Below are positions 34,861 to 44,316 of a stretch of DNA of 64,000 nucleotides, piece by piece. A model generated the notes under the pieces. It saw only the letters and a program-made list of their open reading frames with translations, was not told the DNA's origin and searched no databases. The DNA comes from Massilia antarctica (GTDB lineage: Bacteria > Pseudomonadota > Gammaproteobacteria > Burkholderiales > Burkholderiaceae_D), in contig NZ_CP065053.1 in the NCBI RefSeq assembly GCF_015689335.1, forward strand, positions 6,944,001 to 7,008,000, given 5' to 3'. Position 1 is the stretch's first letter, and each line of letters begins with the position of its first letter. Both the position numbers and the translations under genes were made by a program.

Positions 34861-35549
34861 CGGTTTCGGTTAACCGGTCTCACAATGGACTGTACCTCAC
34901 CTGCGCAAACTTTGCTCAGGCGCGCATACTCTTGCGGCGTGTCGATGGCGGCTTGTAGCGGGTCTACTTTGGCCATCTCATTTTTTATGTACGGCGCCCA
35001 ACCGGTATTGAGTTCCTGTTGCAACAAGGCCATGGCTTGGCCGCGCCGCGCGTACAGGGGTTTGTCGTTGAAGCGCCTTGCCAGTGCCGCGCGCACCGTT
35101 ACTTCCACTTTCGGCAAATGGTCGAGATAGGTCTTGAGGTGGCGCATCTCATGCGCAAGAATCTCCTGATATGCACAAGAACCAGGGCGAAACTCGGATC
35201 CGACGTACACCACTACCGGGCTGTACAGCAGCGCGACGGTGATCTGCGGCGCCACGCACTCGTAGCCGCTGACGGGGTCGATCAAGGTCGGCGTCTTGAG
35301 CGAGATCGTCGAGCGCGACTCGGTCTTGGTCAGGCCCAGCACGAAGGTGTTCGGCGCGCCCGGCTTCATCGCGCTCAAGCCGTGAAAGGAGACCGTGTTA
35401 TTGATGGTGTAGCCGCTCGGCGTCGAGTACAAAACCGAGACCGCCTTGGCCATCGAATCCTCGCACTGCGCCTGGAAGGCGGTGCGGGCCGCCCAGCTGC
35501 TGTGCGGGCAGAATAAGGCCAGCGCGAACGCGGAAGCCAGGATCCTCAT
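34857..35549 (-). CDS. Exported HExxH zinc protease-like protein
   Basis: A 230-residue protein with a signal peptide (MRILASAFALALFCPHSSWA). The zinc-protease motif is in EILAHEMRHLKTYLDHL, where HEMRH is the HExxH core. Four cysteines may form disulphides. The family resembles DUF922-like or unassigned secreted metallopeptidases. It is coupled to ispD by ATGA, so it is in the same transcript as the isp genes, with no obvious functional link. A NUDIX gene lies 6 bases upstream in the same direction. The protease activity is inferred from the motif only. Confidence 0.65.
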   Translation of the reverse strand: MRILASAFALALFCPHSSWAARTAFQAQCEDSMAKAVSVLYSTPSGYTINNTVSFHGLSAMKPGAPNTFVLGLTKTESRSTISLKTPTLIDPVSGYECVAPQITVALLYSPVVVYVGSEFRPGSCAYQEILAHEMRHLKTYLDHLPKVEVTVRAALARRFNDKPLYARRGQAMALLQQELNTGWAPYIKNEMAKVDPLQAAIDTPQEYARLSKVCAGEVQSIVRPVNRNR

Positions 35550-35555
35550 GGCGGA

Positions 35556-36128
35556 TCAAGCCGGCGGCCAGCTTCCGCCGAGGAGTTTATCGAGCCAGAA
35601 GGCGCCGATGATGGTCTTCACGTCCGTGATCTGGCCGGTGCGGACCATGTCGAGCATCTCGGGCACGGTGGCGCTGAAGGTTTCCAGGAACTCGCCCTCG
35701 TCCAGGCGCGCCGGGCCGGCGGTGAGGCCGCGCGCGACGAACAGTTCGAGGTGCTCGTCCGAGTAGGCGATGGCGTTGTGGATGGTGCAGATGAATTGCC
35801 AGTCGGTCGCCGTGTAGCCGGTTTCTTCCTGCAACTCGCGTTTGGCGCAGGCCAGCGGTTCTTCTCCGGCATCGATTTTCCCGGCCGGGAATTCGATGAA
35901 AACTTTTCCCAGCGGATAGCGGAACTGGCGTTCGAGCAGCACCCGGCCATCGCCCTGCAGCGGCAAAATCACCACCGCGCCCGGATGGCGGATGTATTCG
36001 CGGGTGGCGACGGCGCCGTCGGGCAGGCTGACACGGTCGCGCGAGACCTTCAGGAAGCTGCCCTCGTAAGCCAGTTCGCCATCGATGCGGCGCTCTGCCA
36101 GATGATCGTCGGTGAGGTTCGGGTCCAT
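35556..36128 (-). CDS. NUDIX hydrolase, ADP-ribose pyrophosphatase type
   Basis: A 190-residue Nudix hydrolase. The Nudix box is complete: GKIDAGEEPLACAKRELQEE then TGY, with the key glutamates in REXXEE. The FRYP and E-P-AGK patterns around it resemble ADP-ribose pyrophosphatases (NudF). These remove toxic ADP-ribose. The ATG at 36128 was chosen because GGAG lies 6 bases before it; the extra TTG start at 36140 has no ribosome site. The gene sits between DUF2818 and the HExxH protein, in one leftward transcript after nuoN. Confidence 0.88.
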   Translation of the reverse strand: MDPNLTDDHLAERRIDGELAYEGSFLKVSRDRVSLPDGAVATREYIRHPGAVVILPLQGDGRVLLERQFRYPLGKVFIEFPAGKIDAGEEPLACAKRELQEETGYTATDWQFICTIHNAIAYSDEHLELFVARGLTAGPARLDEGEFLETFSATVPEMLDMVRTGQITDVKTIIGAFWLDKLLGGSWPPA

Positions 36129-36144
36129 GCGCGGCTCCAATGAA

Positions 36145-36468
36145 TTAATGATGGCGCTTGCGCAGGTAGCGCATGACGAAGCCGGGGAATGCCAGCACGA
36201 CGAACAGCGGCACGGTGATCATGTAGAACTCCTTGGCCTGGCCAAAGACATTGCCGATGCGCGCTTCGAGCAGATAGGCGATGGCGCCGACGACGAAGTA
36301 CAGCACCACCATTTCCAGCACGCGCCACCAGCCCGCCTTGACTGGCCCGCGGTCGGCGCTCGCATGGCCGACCGGGATGAAGCCGAACAGCCGCTCATTC
36401 ATGAACGGCAGGTTGGCCGCCGCCAGTGCCACGGCGATCGCCAACCAGCTCGATAACGACACGTCCAT
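36145..36468 (-). CDS. DUF2818 family membrane protein
   Basis: A 107-residue protein with three predicted membrane segments (about 3-25, 45-65 and 78-98) and a very basic C-terminus (MRYLRKRHH). It belongs to DUF2818, which in betaproteobacteria usually follows nuoN. Its start overlaps the nuoN stop as ATGA, so they are coupled. The function is not known; the constant position suggests a link to complex I or its membrane surroundings. The ATG at 36468 is preferred over an upstream start at 36504. Confidence 0.85.
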   Translation of the reverse strand: MDVSLSSWLAIAVALAAANLPFMNERLFGFIPVGHASADRGPVKAGWWRVLEMVVLYFVVGAIAYLLEARIGNVFGQAKEFYMITVPLFVVLAFPGFVMRYLRKRHH

Positions 36469-37985
36469 CAGGAACCGATAGTCTTCGTCATCGCGTTCAG
36501 GCAAGCGGCCAGCAACGGACCGGCGAATACGCCCAGCAGCACGGCCGCGATCCCGTTAATCGAAAGTACGGCGCGCATGTCGAACGGCGCGACGATCGGG
36601 GTGGTATCAAGCGGTTCGTCAAAGTACATGACCTTGACCACGCGCAGGTAGTAGAACGCGCCGATCAGCGAGAACATTACCGCGACCACGGTCAGCCACA
36701 CGGCGCCGGTCGAGAGCACCGCTTCGAGCACCGCGAACTTGGCCGCGAAGCCCATCATCGGCGGCACGCCGGCCAGCGAGAACAGCAGGATCGCCATGAC
36801 GGCCGCGAACCATGGGCTGCGCTTGGCCAGGCCCTTGAAGTCGTTCAGTTCCTCGGCTTCGAAGCCGGTACGCGCCAGCATCATGATCAGACCAAAAGTA
36901 CCGAGGGTCGTCAGCACATAGGTGATCGAATAGTACATGGCGGCGCTGTAGGCGGCAGCGGCATTGCTGGCGTCCGGAATCGCATTCGCATCCACCGGAT
37001 TGGCGACCACGCCGGCCAGAAGGCCGAGCAGCACGAAGCCCATCTGCGCAATGGTCGAATACGCGAGCATCCGTTTCAGGTTGGTCTGGGCAATCGCGGT
37101 CAGGTTACCGATCGCCAGCGACAGCACGGCCAGCACCATCAGCATCTGCTGCCAGTCGATCGCCATTGGCAGCAAGCCTTCCACCAGCAGGCGGATGCAG
37201 ATCGCGAACGCCGCCAGTTTCGGCGCGCCGCCCAGCAGCAGGGTCACCGCGGTCGGCGAACCCTGGTAGACGTCAGGCACCCACATATGGAAAGGCACCA
37301 CGCCGAGCTTGAACGCCAGGCCGGCCACCAGGAACACCAGGCCGAATACCAGGATGTTCAGGTTGGCGGTGGACGCCGACGCCGCCTTCGAGATTTCGCC
37401 GATATCGAGCGAACCGGTGGCGCCGTACAGCATCGAGATACCGTACAGCAGGAAGCCGGAAGCGAGCGCGCCGAGGATGAAGTACTTCATCGACGCTTCG
37501 GTCGAGACGGCGTGATCGCGGCGCAGCGCAACGAGGGCGTACAGCGACAGCGACATCAGTTCCAGGCCCAGGTAAATGATCAGCATGTTGTTACCGGAGA
37601 TCATGATCATCTGACCGAGCATCGAGAACAGCGCGAGCACATAGAATTCGCCGCCCAGGTTACCGGACATCATGCCGCGCTCGGTGGCGTAAGTGCGCGA
37701 GTAGACCAGGGTGATGCCGATGGCCAGGTAGGTAAACAGCTTGAGCAGGTTCGCCATCGGGTCCGACACGAACATATTGTGGAACGTGTAGATCGTGGTG
37801 CCGGCCGCATAGTCCGAGTACGTCAGGGCGGCGCAGCCGACCAGTGCCGCCAGGGACAGCAGGTAGGTCAGGACACGCTTGCCGTCCTTGAGGAACATGT
37901 CGATCAAGAGGATCGCCGAGGCAGCGACCAGCAGGAAGATTTCGGCGTAAACCGGGATCAGGTTGGGATTCGTAGTCTGGATCAT
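36468..37985 (-). CDS. nuoN: NADH-quinone oxidoreductase subunit N
   Basis: A 505-residue membrane subunit with about fourteen helices, one of the three antiporter-like proton-pumping subunits of complex I. The conserved stretch [20 protein letters not shown] carries the key lysine and histidine of the channel. [18 protein letters not shown] is the conserved later helix. The length is normal. The gene is 8 bases after nuoM and overlaps the DUF2818 gene by ATGA. Confidence 0.96.
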   Translation of the reverse strand: MIQTTNPNLIPVYAEIFLLVAASAILLIDMFLKDGKRVLTYLLSLAALVGCAALTYSDYAAGTTIYTFHNMFVSDPMANLLKLFTYLAIGITLVYSRTYATERGMMSGNLGGEFYVLALFSMLGQMIMISGNNMLIIYLGLELMSLSLYALVALRRDHAVSTEASMKYFILGALASGFLLYGISMLYGATGSLDIGEISKAASASTANLNILVFGLVFLVAGLAFKLGVVPFHMWVPDVYQGSPTAVTLLLGGAPKLAAFAICIRLLVEGLLPMAIDWQQMLMVLAVLSLAIGNLTAIAQTNLKRMLAYSTIAQMGFVLLGLLAGVVANPVDANAIPDASNAAAAYSAAMYYSITYVLTTLGTFGLIMMLARTGFEAEELNDFKGLAKRSPWFAAVMAILLFSLAGVPPMMGFAAKFAVLEAVLSTGAVWLTVVAVMFSLIGAFYYLRVVKVMYFDEPLDTTPIVAPFDMRAVLSINGIAAVLLGVFAGPLLAACLNAMTKTIGS

Positions 37986-37993
37986 AGTCTTCT

Positions 37994-39499
37994 TTATTGC
38001 GGCAGTTTCGACACGGAGACTTGCTGGAGCAGGTCCGTGACCGAGGTTTGCATCGTGTCGGTGAACGGCGCAGGGTACAAGCCCATTCCGATCACGGCGA
38101 TGGCCAGGACGCCGAGCATGAAGAACTCGCGCTTGTTCAGGTCCGTCAGTTCAGCAACATGCTTGTTGGCGATATCGCCGAACACCACGCGCTTGACCAT
38201 CCACAGCGAGTAGGCCGCGCCGAAAATCAGGGCGGTACCGGCCAAGAGGCCAATCCAGAAGTTGAACTGCACCGCACCGAGGATGACGGTGAATTCGCCG
38301 ATGAAGCCGGACGTCGCGGGCAGGCCGCAGTTGGCCATCGAGAACAGCACGATCAACGCCGAGAATTTCGGCATGCGGTTCACTACCCCTCCGTAGTCGG
38401 CGATCTGGCGCGAGTGCATGCGGTCGTACAGCACGCCGATACACAGGAACATGGCGGCCGAGATGAAGCCGTGCGAGATCATCTGCGCGATCGCGCCGGT
38501 CACGGAAATCTGGTTGAACATGAAGAAGCCCATGGTCACGAAACCCATGTGCGCGATCGACGAGTAGGCGACCAGTTTTTTCATGTCCTTCTGGACCAGG
38601 GCGACCAGGCCGATGTAGATCACGGCGATCAAGGACAGGGTGATGATGAAGCCACCCATGTAGTGCGAGGCGTCAGGGGTGATCGGCAGCGAAAAGCGCA
38701 GGAAGCCATACGCGCCCAGTTTGAGCATGATCGCGGCCAGCACGGCCGAACCGCCCGTTGGCGCTTCGACGTGGACGTCGGGCAGCCAGGTGTGGACCGG
38801 GAACATCGGCACCTTGACGGCAAACGCCATCAGGAAGGCCAGGAAGATGAAGGTCTGTTCTTTCATCGTCAGCGGCAGCTTGTGCCACGTCAGGATGTCG
38901 AAGCTGCCGCCAGCGGCGTTGTACAGGTAGATGATCGCAACGAGGGTCAGCAGGGAACCCATGAAGGTGTACAGGAAGAACTTGAACGACGCGTACACGC
39001 GGTTCTCGCCACCGAACACGCCGATGATGATGAACATCGGGATCAGGGTCGCTTCGAAGAAGAAGTAGAACAGCAAGCCGTCCATGGCGCAGAACACGCC
39101 GATCATCAGGCCCGACAGGATCAGGAAGGAGCCCATGTACTGCGCCACGCGCTTCTCGATCACTTCCCACGCCGAGATGACGACGATGATGGTGATGAAG
39201 GCCGTCAGCGGCACCAGCCACAGCGACAAACCATCGATCGCCAGGGAGTACATGATGTTGAAGCGGCCGATCCACGGCGTGCTTTCAACGAACTGCATGC
39301 CATGCGCGGCACTGTCGAAGTGCTGCACCAGCGGCAGGGTCACCAGGAAGCAGGCGACGGAGCCGATCAAGGCCATCCAGCGCGTCAGCCCCGGCTTGTC
39401 GTCGCGGCCTATCGCAAGAATGGCCGCACCAAGGACAATCGGGAGCCAGATCGCCAGGCTCAGATACGGAGGGAAGTTAGAAATCGTAGACTGCATCAT
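37994..39499 (-). CDS. nuoM: NADH-quinone oxidoreductase subunit M
   Basis: A 501-residue antiporter-like subunit of complex I, with about fourteen membrane helices. The conserved channel stretch [20 protein letters not shown] carries the lysine, and [20 protein letters not shown] is the matching conserved helix. The gene follows nuoL by 24 bases and is followed by nuoN after 8. A second ATG directly after the first makes the exact start ambiguous by one codon. Confidence 0.96.
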   Translation of the reverse strand: MMQSTISNFPPYLSLAIWLPIVLGAAILAIGRDDKPGLTRWMALIGSVACFLVTLPLVQHFDSAAHGMQFVESTPWIGRFNIMYSLAIDGLSLWLVPLTAFITIIVVISAWEVIEKRVAQYMGSFLILSGLMIGVFCAMDGLLFYFFFEATLIPMFIIIGVFGGENRVYASFKFFLYTFMGSLLTLVAIIYLYNAAGGSFDILTWHKLPLTMKEQTFIFLAFLMAFAVKVPMFPVHTWLPDVHVEAPTGGSAVLAAIMLKLGAYGFLRFSLPITPDASHYMGGFIITLSLIAVIYIGLVALVQKDMKKLVAYSSIAHMGFVTMGFFMFNQISVTGAIAQMISHGFISAAMFLCIGVLYDRMHSRQIADYGGVVNRMPKFSALIVLFSMANCGLPATSGFIGEFTVILGAVQFNFWIGLLAGTALIFGAAYSLWMVKRVVFGDIANKHVAELTDLNKREFFMLGVLAIAVIGMGLYPAPFTDTMQTSVTDLLQQVSVSKLPQ

Positions 39500-39523
39500 G
39501 TTTTGTTGTCTTTGCGTGTCTGA

Positions 39524-41602
39524 TTAAGCGTGCCAGAACGGGAGGAAGTACATCAGCGCGCCGAGCACCCCGATGATCATCACAAACGCGTAGTGGTAGA
39601 TATAGCCGGTCTGTCCGAGACGGACGATGGACGAGAACCAGCCAACCAGTTTCGCGCTTCCGTTGACGACCAGGCCATCGATCAGGCCCTTGTCGCCGAT
39701 GTTCCACAAGCCGTTGCCGAGCAGGCGCGCGCCACCGGCGAACACCACGTCGTTGAACTTGTCCATGTAGTACTTATTGTCCAACAAGGTATGGATCGGA
39801 CGCAGCGCCTTGAAGATGGCGGCAGGGACGCGCGGGTTGATCATGTAGCAGTAGTACGACGAGGCCACGCCGGCAATCGCCAGCCACAGCACCGGCGAGG
39901 TCAGGCTGTGGATCACCATGGCCAGCGGGCCATGGAATTCTTCGGCCAGTTCGTGCATCGCGTGGTGATTCTCGCCGACGAAAATGACGCCCTTGAAGAA
40001 GTCGCCGAACAGCATAGGACCGATGGTCAGGTAGCCGATGATCACCGAAGGAATCGCCAGCAGGATCAGTGGCAACGTCACCACCAGCGGCGACTCGTGC
40101 GGCTTCTGGCCCGGGGCCAGGCCATGGTGGCCGTGGTCGTGATCTGCATCGGAATCGGCATGCGATTCCTCGTGGGCATCCGAATCGTGGCCGTGGCTGT
40201 GATGATCGGTGTTCGCCTTGCCGAAACGTTCTTCGCCGTGGAACACCAGGAAGTACATGCGGAAGGAGTAGAACGCCGTGACGAACACGCCGGCCATCAC
40301 CGCGAAGTAGGCAAAGCCCGAACCCCAGATATGGCTTGCGTGGACCGCTTCGATGATGCTGTCCTTCGAGTAGAAACCCGAGAAACCAGGGGTACCGATC
40401 AGCGCCAGGGAGCCAAGCAGCGCGGTGATCCAGGTGATCGGCATGTACTTGCGCAGGCCGCCCATGTTGCGGATGTCCTGGTCGTGGTGCATGCCGATGA
40501 TGACCGAGCCGGCGCCGAGGAACAGCAGCGCTTTGAAGAACGCGTGCGTCATCAGGTGGAACACGGCGACCGAGTAGGCGGACGAACCGAGTGCCACCGT
40601 CATGTAGCCGAGCTGCGACAGGGTCGAGTAAGCGACCACGCGCTTGATGTCGTTCTGGATGATGCCCAAAAAGCCCATGAACAGCGCCGTGATCGAACCG
40701 ATCACCAGCACGAAGGACAGCGCGGTGTCGGACAGTTCGAACAGCGGCGACATGCGCGCCACCATGAAGATGCCGGCGGTGACCATGGTCGCGGCGTGGA
40801 TCAGTGCGGAGATCGGGGTCGGGCCTTCCATCGAATCGGGCAGCCAGACGTGCAGCGGGAACTGGGCCGATTTGCCCATCGCGCCAATGAACAGGCAGAT
40901 ACAGGCGACCGACAGCAGCATCCAGTCCGAACCCGGCAGGGTCATCAGGGCCAGGGCTTCGCGTTTGGCGAACACTTCCTGGTAATTCATGGAACCGGCG
41001 AACGCCAGCAGCAGTCCGATACCGAGGATGAAACCGAAGTCGCCGACCCGGTTGACCAAAAAGGCCTTCATGTTGGCGAAGATCGCGGTCGGACGGGTGT
41101 ACCAGAAACCGATCAACAGATAGGAGACCAGGCCCACGGCTTCCCAGCCGAAGAACAGCTGCAGGAAGTTATTGGCCATGACCAGCATCAGCATCGCGAA
41201 CGTAAACAGCGAGATGTACGCGAAGAAGCGGTTGTAGCCTTCGTCTTCGGCCATGTAGCCGATGGTATAGATGTGCACCATCAGCGACACGAAGGTGACG
41301 ACGCACATCATCATCGCCGACAGGGCATCGATCTGGAAGCCGACTTCCATTTTCAGGGTACCGACGGTCATCCAGTTATAGATGGTGCCGTTGAAGGTGG
41401 CGCCGTCCTGCACGGCCATCAAGGTCTGCACCGACAGGACCAGCGCGATCAGCACGCCCAAAATCGTGACGGTATGCGACGTTTTACGGCCGACCAGGTT
41501 ACCGAAGAATTTTGTTCCGAACAAGCCCGCAATCACCGCACCAGCCAGCGGCGCCAGTGGTACGGCAAGAAGGACGTTAGGGTTAAGAAGTTGCCCCGCC
41601 AT
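39524..41602 (-). CDS. nuoL: NADH-quinone oxidoreductase subunit L
   Basis: A 692-residue subunit, the largest antiporter-like part of complex I. The channel helices include SAQFPLHVWLPDSMEGPT and DIKRVVAYSTLSQLGYM, and the C-terminal arm helix follows. Unusual is a long, very polar loop at about 460-500 (near 40113-40216), where His, Asp and Glu alternate (DHHSHGHDSDAHEE and DHDHGHHG). Such a loop could bind metal ions such as zinc and is not expected of the core subunit. nuoK lies 56 bases upstream. Confidence 0.95.
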   Translation of the reverse strand: MAGQLLNPNVLLAVPLAPLAGAVIAGLFGTKFFGNLVGRKTSHTVTILGVLIALVLSVQTLMAVQDGATFNGTIYNWMTVGTLKMEVGFQIDALSAMMMCVVTFVSLMVHIYTIGYMAEDEGYNRFFAYISLFTFAMLMLVMANNFLQLFFGWEAVGLVSYLLIGFWYTRPTAIFANMKAFLVNRVGDFGFILGIGLLLAFAGSMNYQEVFAKREALALMTLPGSDWMLLSVACICLFIGAMGKSAQFPLHVWLPDSMEGPTPISALIHAATMVTAGIFMVARMSPLFELSDTALSFVLVIGSITALFMGFLGIIQNDIKRVVAYSTLSQLGYMTVALGSSAYSVAVFHLMTHAFFKALLFLGAGSVIIGMHHDQDIRNMGGLRKYMPITWITALLGSLALIGTPGFSGFYSKDSIIEAVHASHIWGSGFAYFAVMAGVFVTAFYSFRMYFLVFHGEERFGKANTDHHSHGHDSDAHEESHADSDADHDHGHHGLAPGQKPHESPLVVTLPLILLAIPSVIIGYLTIGPMLFGDFFKGVIFVGENHHAMHELAEEFHGPLAMVIHSLTSPVLWLAIAGVASSYYCYMINPRVPAAIFKALRPIHTLLDNKYYMDKFNDVVFAGGARLLGNGLWNIGDKGLIDGLVVNGSAKLVGWFSSIVRLGQTGYIYHYAFVMIIGVLGALMYFLPFWHA

Positions 41603-41658
41603 GTTGAACCTTAATCGTTATGTATTCGAGTATGAATGTAAGCGCCAAACGGACCGGA

Positions 41659-41967
41659 TTAGCCTTTGAGGGTATCGAGGTCTTCCACATTGATGGTGTC
41701 CAGGTTACGGAACAGGACCACCAGGATCGCGAGGCCGATTGCCGATTCGGCGGCGGCCACGGTCAGGATGAAGAAGACGAAGATCTGCCCCGCCGCGTCG
41801 CCCAGGTAGTGGGAAAACGCGATGAAGTTCAAATTCACGGCCAGCAGCATCAATTCAATCGCCATCAGCAGCACGATGACGTTTTTGCGGTTCAGGAAGA
41901 TCCCGACGATCGAGATCGCGAACAGGATCGCGCCCAGGACCAGGTAGTGTGCGAGCGATAAGGTCAT
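41659..41967 (-). CDS. nuoK: NADH-quinone oxidoreductase subunit K
   Basis: A 102-residue subunit of three membrane helices. It carries the two conserved glutamates in [15 protein letters not shown] and [13 protein letters not shown], which belong to the proton path. The first ATG overlaps the end of nuoJ as ATGA. The length is that of the E. coli protein. A small gap of 56 bases separates it from nuoL. Confidence 0.96.
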   Translation of the reverse strand: MTLSLAHYLVLGAILFAISIVGIFLNRKNVIVLLMAIELMLLAVNLNFIAFSHYLGDAAGQIFVFFILTVAAAESAIGLAILVVLFRNLDTINVEDLDTLKG

Positions 41968-42671
41968 TTTGTCTCCTTGGGTGCGGCAACCGGCGGCGTG
42001 ACGACGGGCGCGGTGGCGGCCGCCTGGGCTTCGGCGGCGGCCAGCGCGGCCGCTTTCGATGCCGCGTCGATGGCGGGCTGGTCGACCACGGCCATCTTCA
42101 CGATGCGCAGGCGGTCGTTGCGCTTGACGCGCACGGCGTCGCCCGGGTTGAAGGCCTTGGTATCCTTGCGGCGACGCAGGGTCAGCGCGACGGCGGCCAC
42201 AATCGCCACCAGCAGGATCGCCGCGGCGATCTCGAAGCCGAGGATGTACTTGGTGTAGATCAGCATGCCCAATTCCTTGGTGCCGCCGATGTTCGCGCCC
42301 ACCGTGTCGGCATCCTGGCCCACCTTCATGAAGCCGCGCCACAGCACCGCCGCCATTTCCAGCACGATCAGCGCGCCGATACCGGTGGCCAGCGGCAGGT
42401 AAGACCAGAAGCCCTCCCGCATGCGGTCCATATTAATATCGAGCATCATGACCACGAACAGGAACAGCACCATCACCGCGCCCACATACACGAGCACCAG
42501 CACGATGGCCAGGAACTCGGCCTTGAGCAGCATCCAGATGCCGGCCGCATTGAAGAACGCGAGCACCAGGAACAGTGCCGCGTGGACCGGATTGCGGGCA
42601 GTGATAACGCGGGTCGCGGCGAGAATCATAATCGCCGAGAACACGTAGAACAATACAGTTTTAAATTCCAT
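41964..42671 (-). CDS. nuoJ: NADH-quinone oxidoreductase subunit J
   Basis: A 235-residue membrane subunit with five helices and a long cytosolic tail. The core matches Nuo[21 protein letters not shown] and [20 protein letters not shown]. The C-terminal 60 residues are rich in Ala and Pro ([15 protein letters not shown]) and seem to be an extension. I chose the ATG at 42671 because the first helix starts there; an upstream start at 42722 would add 17 untypical residues. Confidence 0.93.
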   Translation of the reverse strand: MEFKTVLFYVFSAIMILAATRVITARNPVHAALFLVLAFFNAAGIWMLLKAEFLAIVLVLVYVGAVMVLFLFVVMMLDINMDRMREGFWSYLPLATGIGALIVLEMAAVLWRGFMKVGQDADTVGANIGGTKELGMLIYTKYILGFEIAAAILLVAIVAAVALTLRRRKDTKAFNPGDAVRVKRNDRLRIVKMAVVDQPAIDAASKAAALAAAEAQAAATAPVVTPPVAAPKETK

Positions 42672-42725
42672 AACTAACCCAGAGGACTTGCAGTTAAATG
42701 TGCTAAATACATCGTTTGCCAAATA

Positions 42726-43214
42726 CTAGCGGTAAGGGGCATCGGCCGCGCGCGCGGCGGCGATGTCATCCTCGTAGCGATCGCCGACAGCGAGCAACAT
42801 CTCTTTCGTATAGTACAGATCGCCGCGTTTTTCGCCGTGGTATTCCAGCACGTGCGTCTCGACGATCGAGTCGACCGGGCAGGATTCTTCGCAGAAGCCG
42901 CAGAAAATGCACTTGGTCAGGTCGATGTCGTAGCGCGTGGTGCGGCGCGAGCCGTCGTCACGCTGTTCCGATTCGATCGTGATGGCCATGGCCGGGCACA
43001 CCGCTTCGCACAGCTTGCAGGCAATGCAGCGCTCTTCCCCGTTGGGGTAGCGGCGCAGCGCATGCAGGCCGCGGAAACGCGGCGACATCGGGGTCTTCTC
43101 TTCCGGATACTGCACGGTGATCTTGCGCGAGAACGCATAGCGTCCGGTCAGCGCCAATCCCTTGATCAGTTCGGTCAGCAGCATGCTGCTGAAAAAGTCT
43201 TTCACTCGTTCCAT
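42726..43214 (-). CDS. nuoI: NADH-quinone oxidoreductase subunit I
   Basis: A 162-residue peripheral subunit with two 4Fe-4S clusters, seen as [12 protein letters not shown] and [12 protein letters not shown]. These clusters, N6a and N6b, pass electrons towards N2. An N-terminal amphipathic helix attaches it to the membrane arm. The length is usual. It follows nuoH by 10 bases; nuoJ follows after 54. Confidence 0.97.
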   Translation of the reverse strand: MERVKDFFSSMLLTELIKGLALTGRYAFSRKITVQYPEEKTPMSPRFRGLHALRRYPNGEERCIACKLCEAVCPAMAITIESEQRDDGSRRTTRYDIDLTKCIFCGFCEESCPVDSIVETHVLEYHGEKRGDLYYTKEMLLAVGDRYEDDIAAARAADAPYR

Positions 43215-43224
43215 TTTGTATTCC

Positions 43225-44316
43225 TTACTTCCAAATGTTCCAGGATGTCTGCATCCAGCCTGCGACCAGGACCAGCCATACCAGGGTCACCGGAATGAAA
43301 ATCTTCCAGCCCAAACGCATGATCTGGTCATAGCGATAGCGCGGGAAGGTGCCGCGAACCCAGATGAACAGCGAGACAATCACAAAGGCCTTGGCGAACA
43401 GCCAGAAGAAGCCGAGGAAGCCGCCCAGCACGCCGCCAACTTCCATGAAGGCGAACGGCGCGTGCCAGCCACCGAGGAACATGATCGATGCCAGAGTGCC
43501 GATCAGGATCATGTTGGCGTATTCGGCCAGCATGAACATGGCGTAGGACATGCCCGAGTATTCAACCATGTGGCCGGCCACGATTTCCGATTCGCCTTCG
43601 ACGACGTCGAACGGGGAACGGTTGCATTCGGCCAGACCCGAGGTCAGGTAGACCACGAACAGCGGCAGCAGCGGCCACACGTTCCACGACAACATCGAGA
43701 TGCCATGCGAGACGCCCCAGCCGATGTTCTGGCCGCCGACGATGTCGGAGAAATTCAGGCTGCCCGACACCATCAGAATCACCACCAGCACGAAGCCGAT
43801 GGGAATTTCGTAGGAAATCATCTGGGCCGAGGCGCGCATCGCGCCCATGAACGAGTATTTCGAGTTCGACGCCCAGCCGGCGATGATGATGCCGTACACC
43901 TCGATCGAGGTGATCGCCATCAACAGCAGCAGGCCGGCATTGACGTCGGCCAGGGCGATGCCAGGACCGAAAGGCACCACCACCCAGGCAGCCAGCGCCG
44001 GCATGATGGTCATGATCGGACCGAGGATGAACAGGCCGCCCGATGCCTTGGCCGGCACCACGATCTCTTTGAAGAGCAGTTTGAGCGCATCGGCGATCGG
44101 TTGCAGCAGACCCATCGGGCCGACCCGGTTGGGGCCGATCCGGATCTGGATCCAGCCGATCAGCTTGCGTTCCCACAGGGTCGCGTAGGCAACCAGGCCC
44201 ATCAGCGGCAGCAAGACGCACACAATCTTGACCAGGGTCCAGATTACCGGCCAGACGTAGCCGATATTGGTCGCGCCCCAGGCGTTGACGCCATTAATCA
44301 TGTCAGGCAGAGCCAT
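43225..44316 (-). CDS. nuoH: NADH-quinone oxidoreductase subunit H
   Basis: A 363-residue membrane subunit with about eight helices, forming part of the quinone chamber. [20 protein letters not shown] and [17 protein letters not shown] are the signature stretches at the quinone site. The start overlaps the nuoG stop by one base. nuoI follows closely. Confidence 0.97.
   Translation of the reverse strand: MALPDMINGVNAWGATNIGYVWPVIWTLVKIVCVLLPLMGLVAYATLWERKLIGWIQIRIGPNRVGPMGLLQPIADALKLLFKEIVVPAKASGGLFILGPIMTIMPALAAWVVVPFGPGIALADVNAGLLLLMAITSIEVYGIIIAGWASNSKYSFMGAMRASAQMISYEIPIGFVLVVILMVSGSLNFSDIVGGQNIGWGVSHGISMLSWNVWPLLPLFVVYLTSGLAECNRSPFDVVEGESEIVAGHMVEYSGMSYAMFMLAEYANMILIGTLASIMFLGGWHAPFAFMEVGGVLGGFLGFFWLFAKAFVIVSLFIWVRGTFPRYRYDQIMRLGWKIFIPVTLVWLVLVAGWMQTSWNIWK

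Noticed and set aside
36426..38213. 595-codon open frame opposite nuoN
   Set aside because: It is the mirror frame of a conserved complex I gene and is rich in Arg, Gln and His, as expected of an artefact.
39530..41614. 694-codon open frame opposite nuoL
   Set aside because: Same reason: the antisense of nuoL, with no family resemblance.
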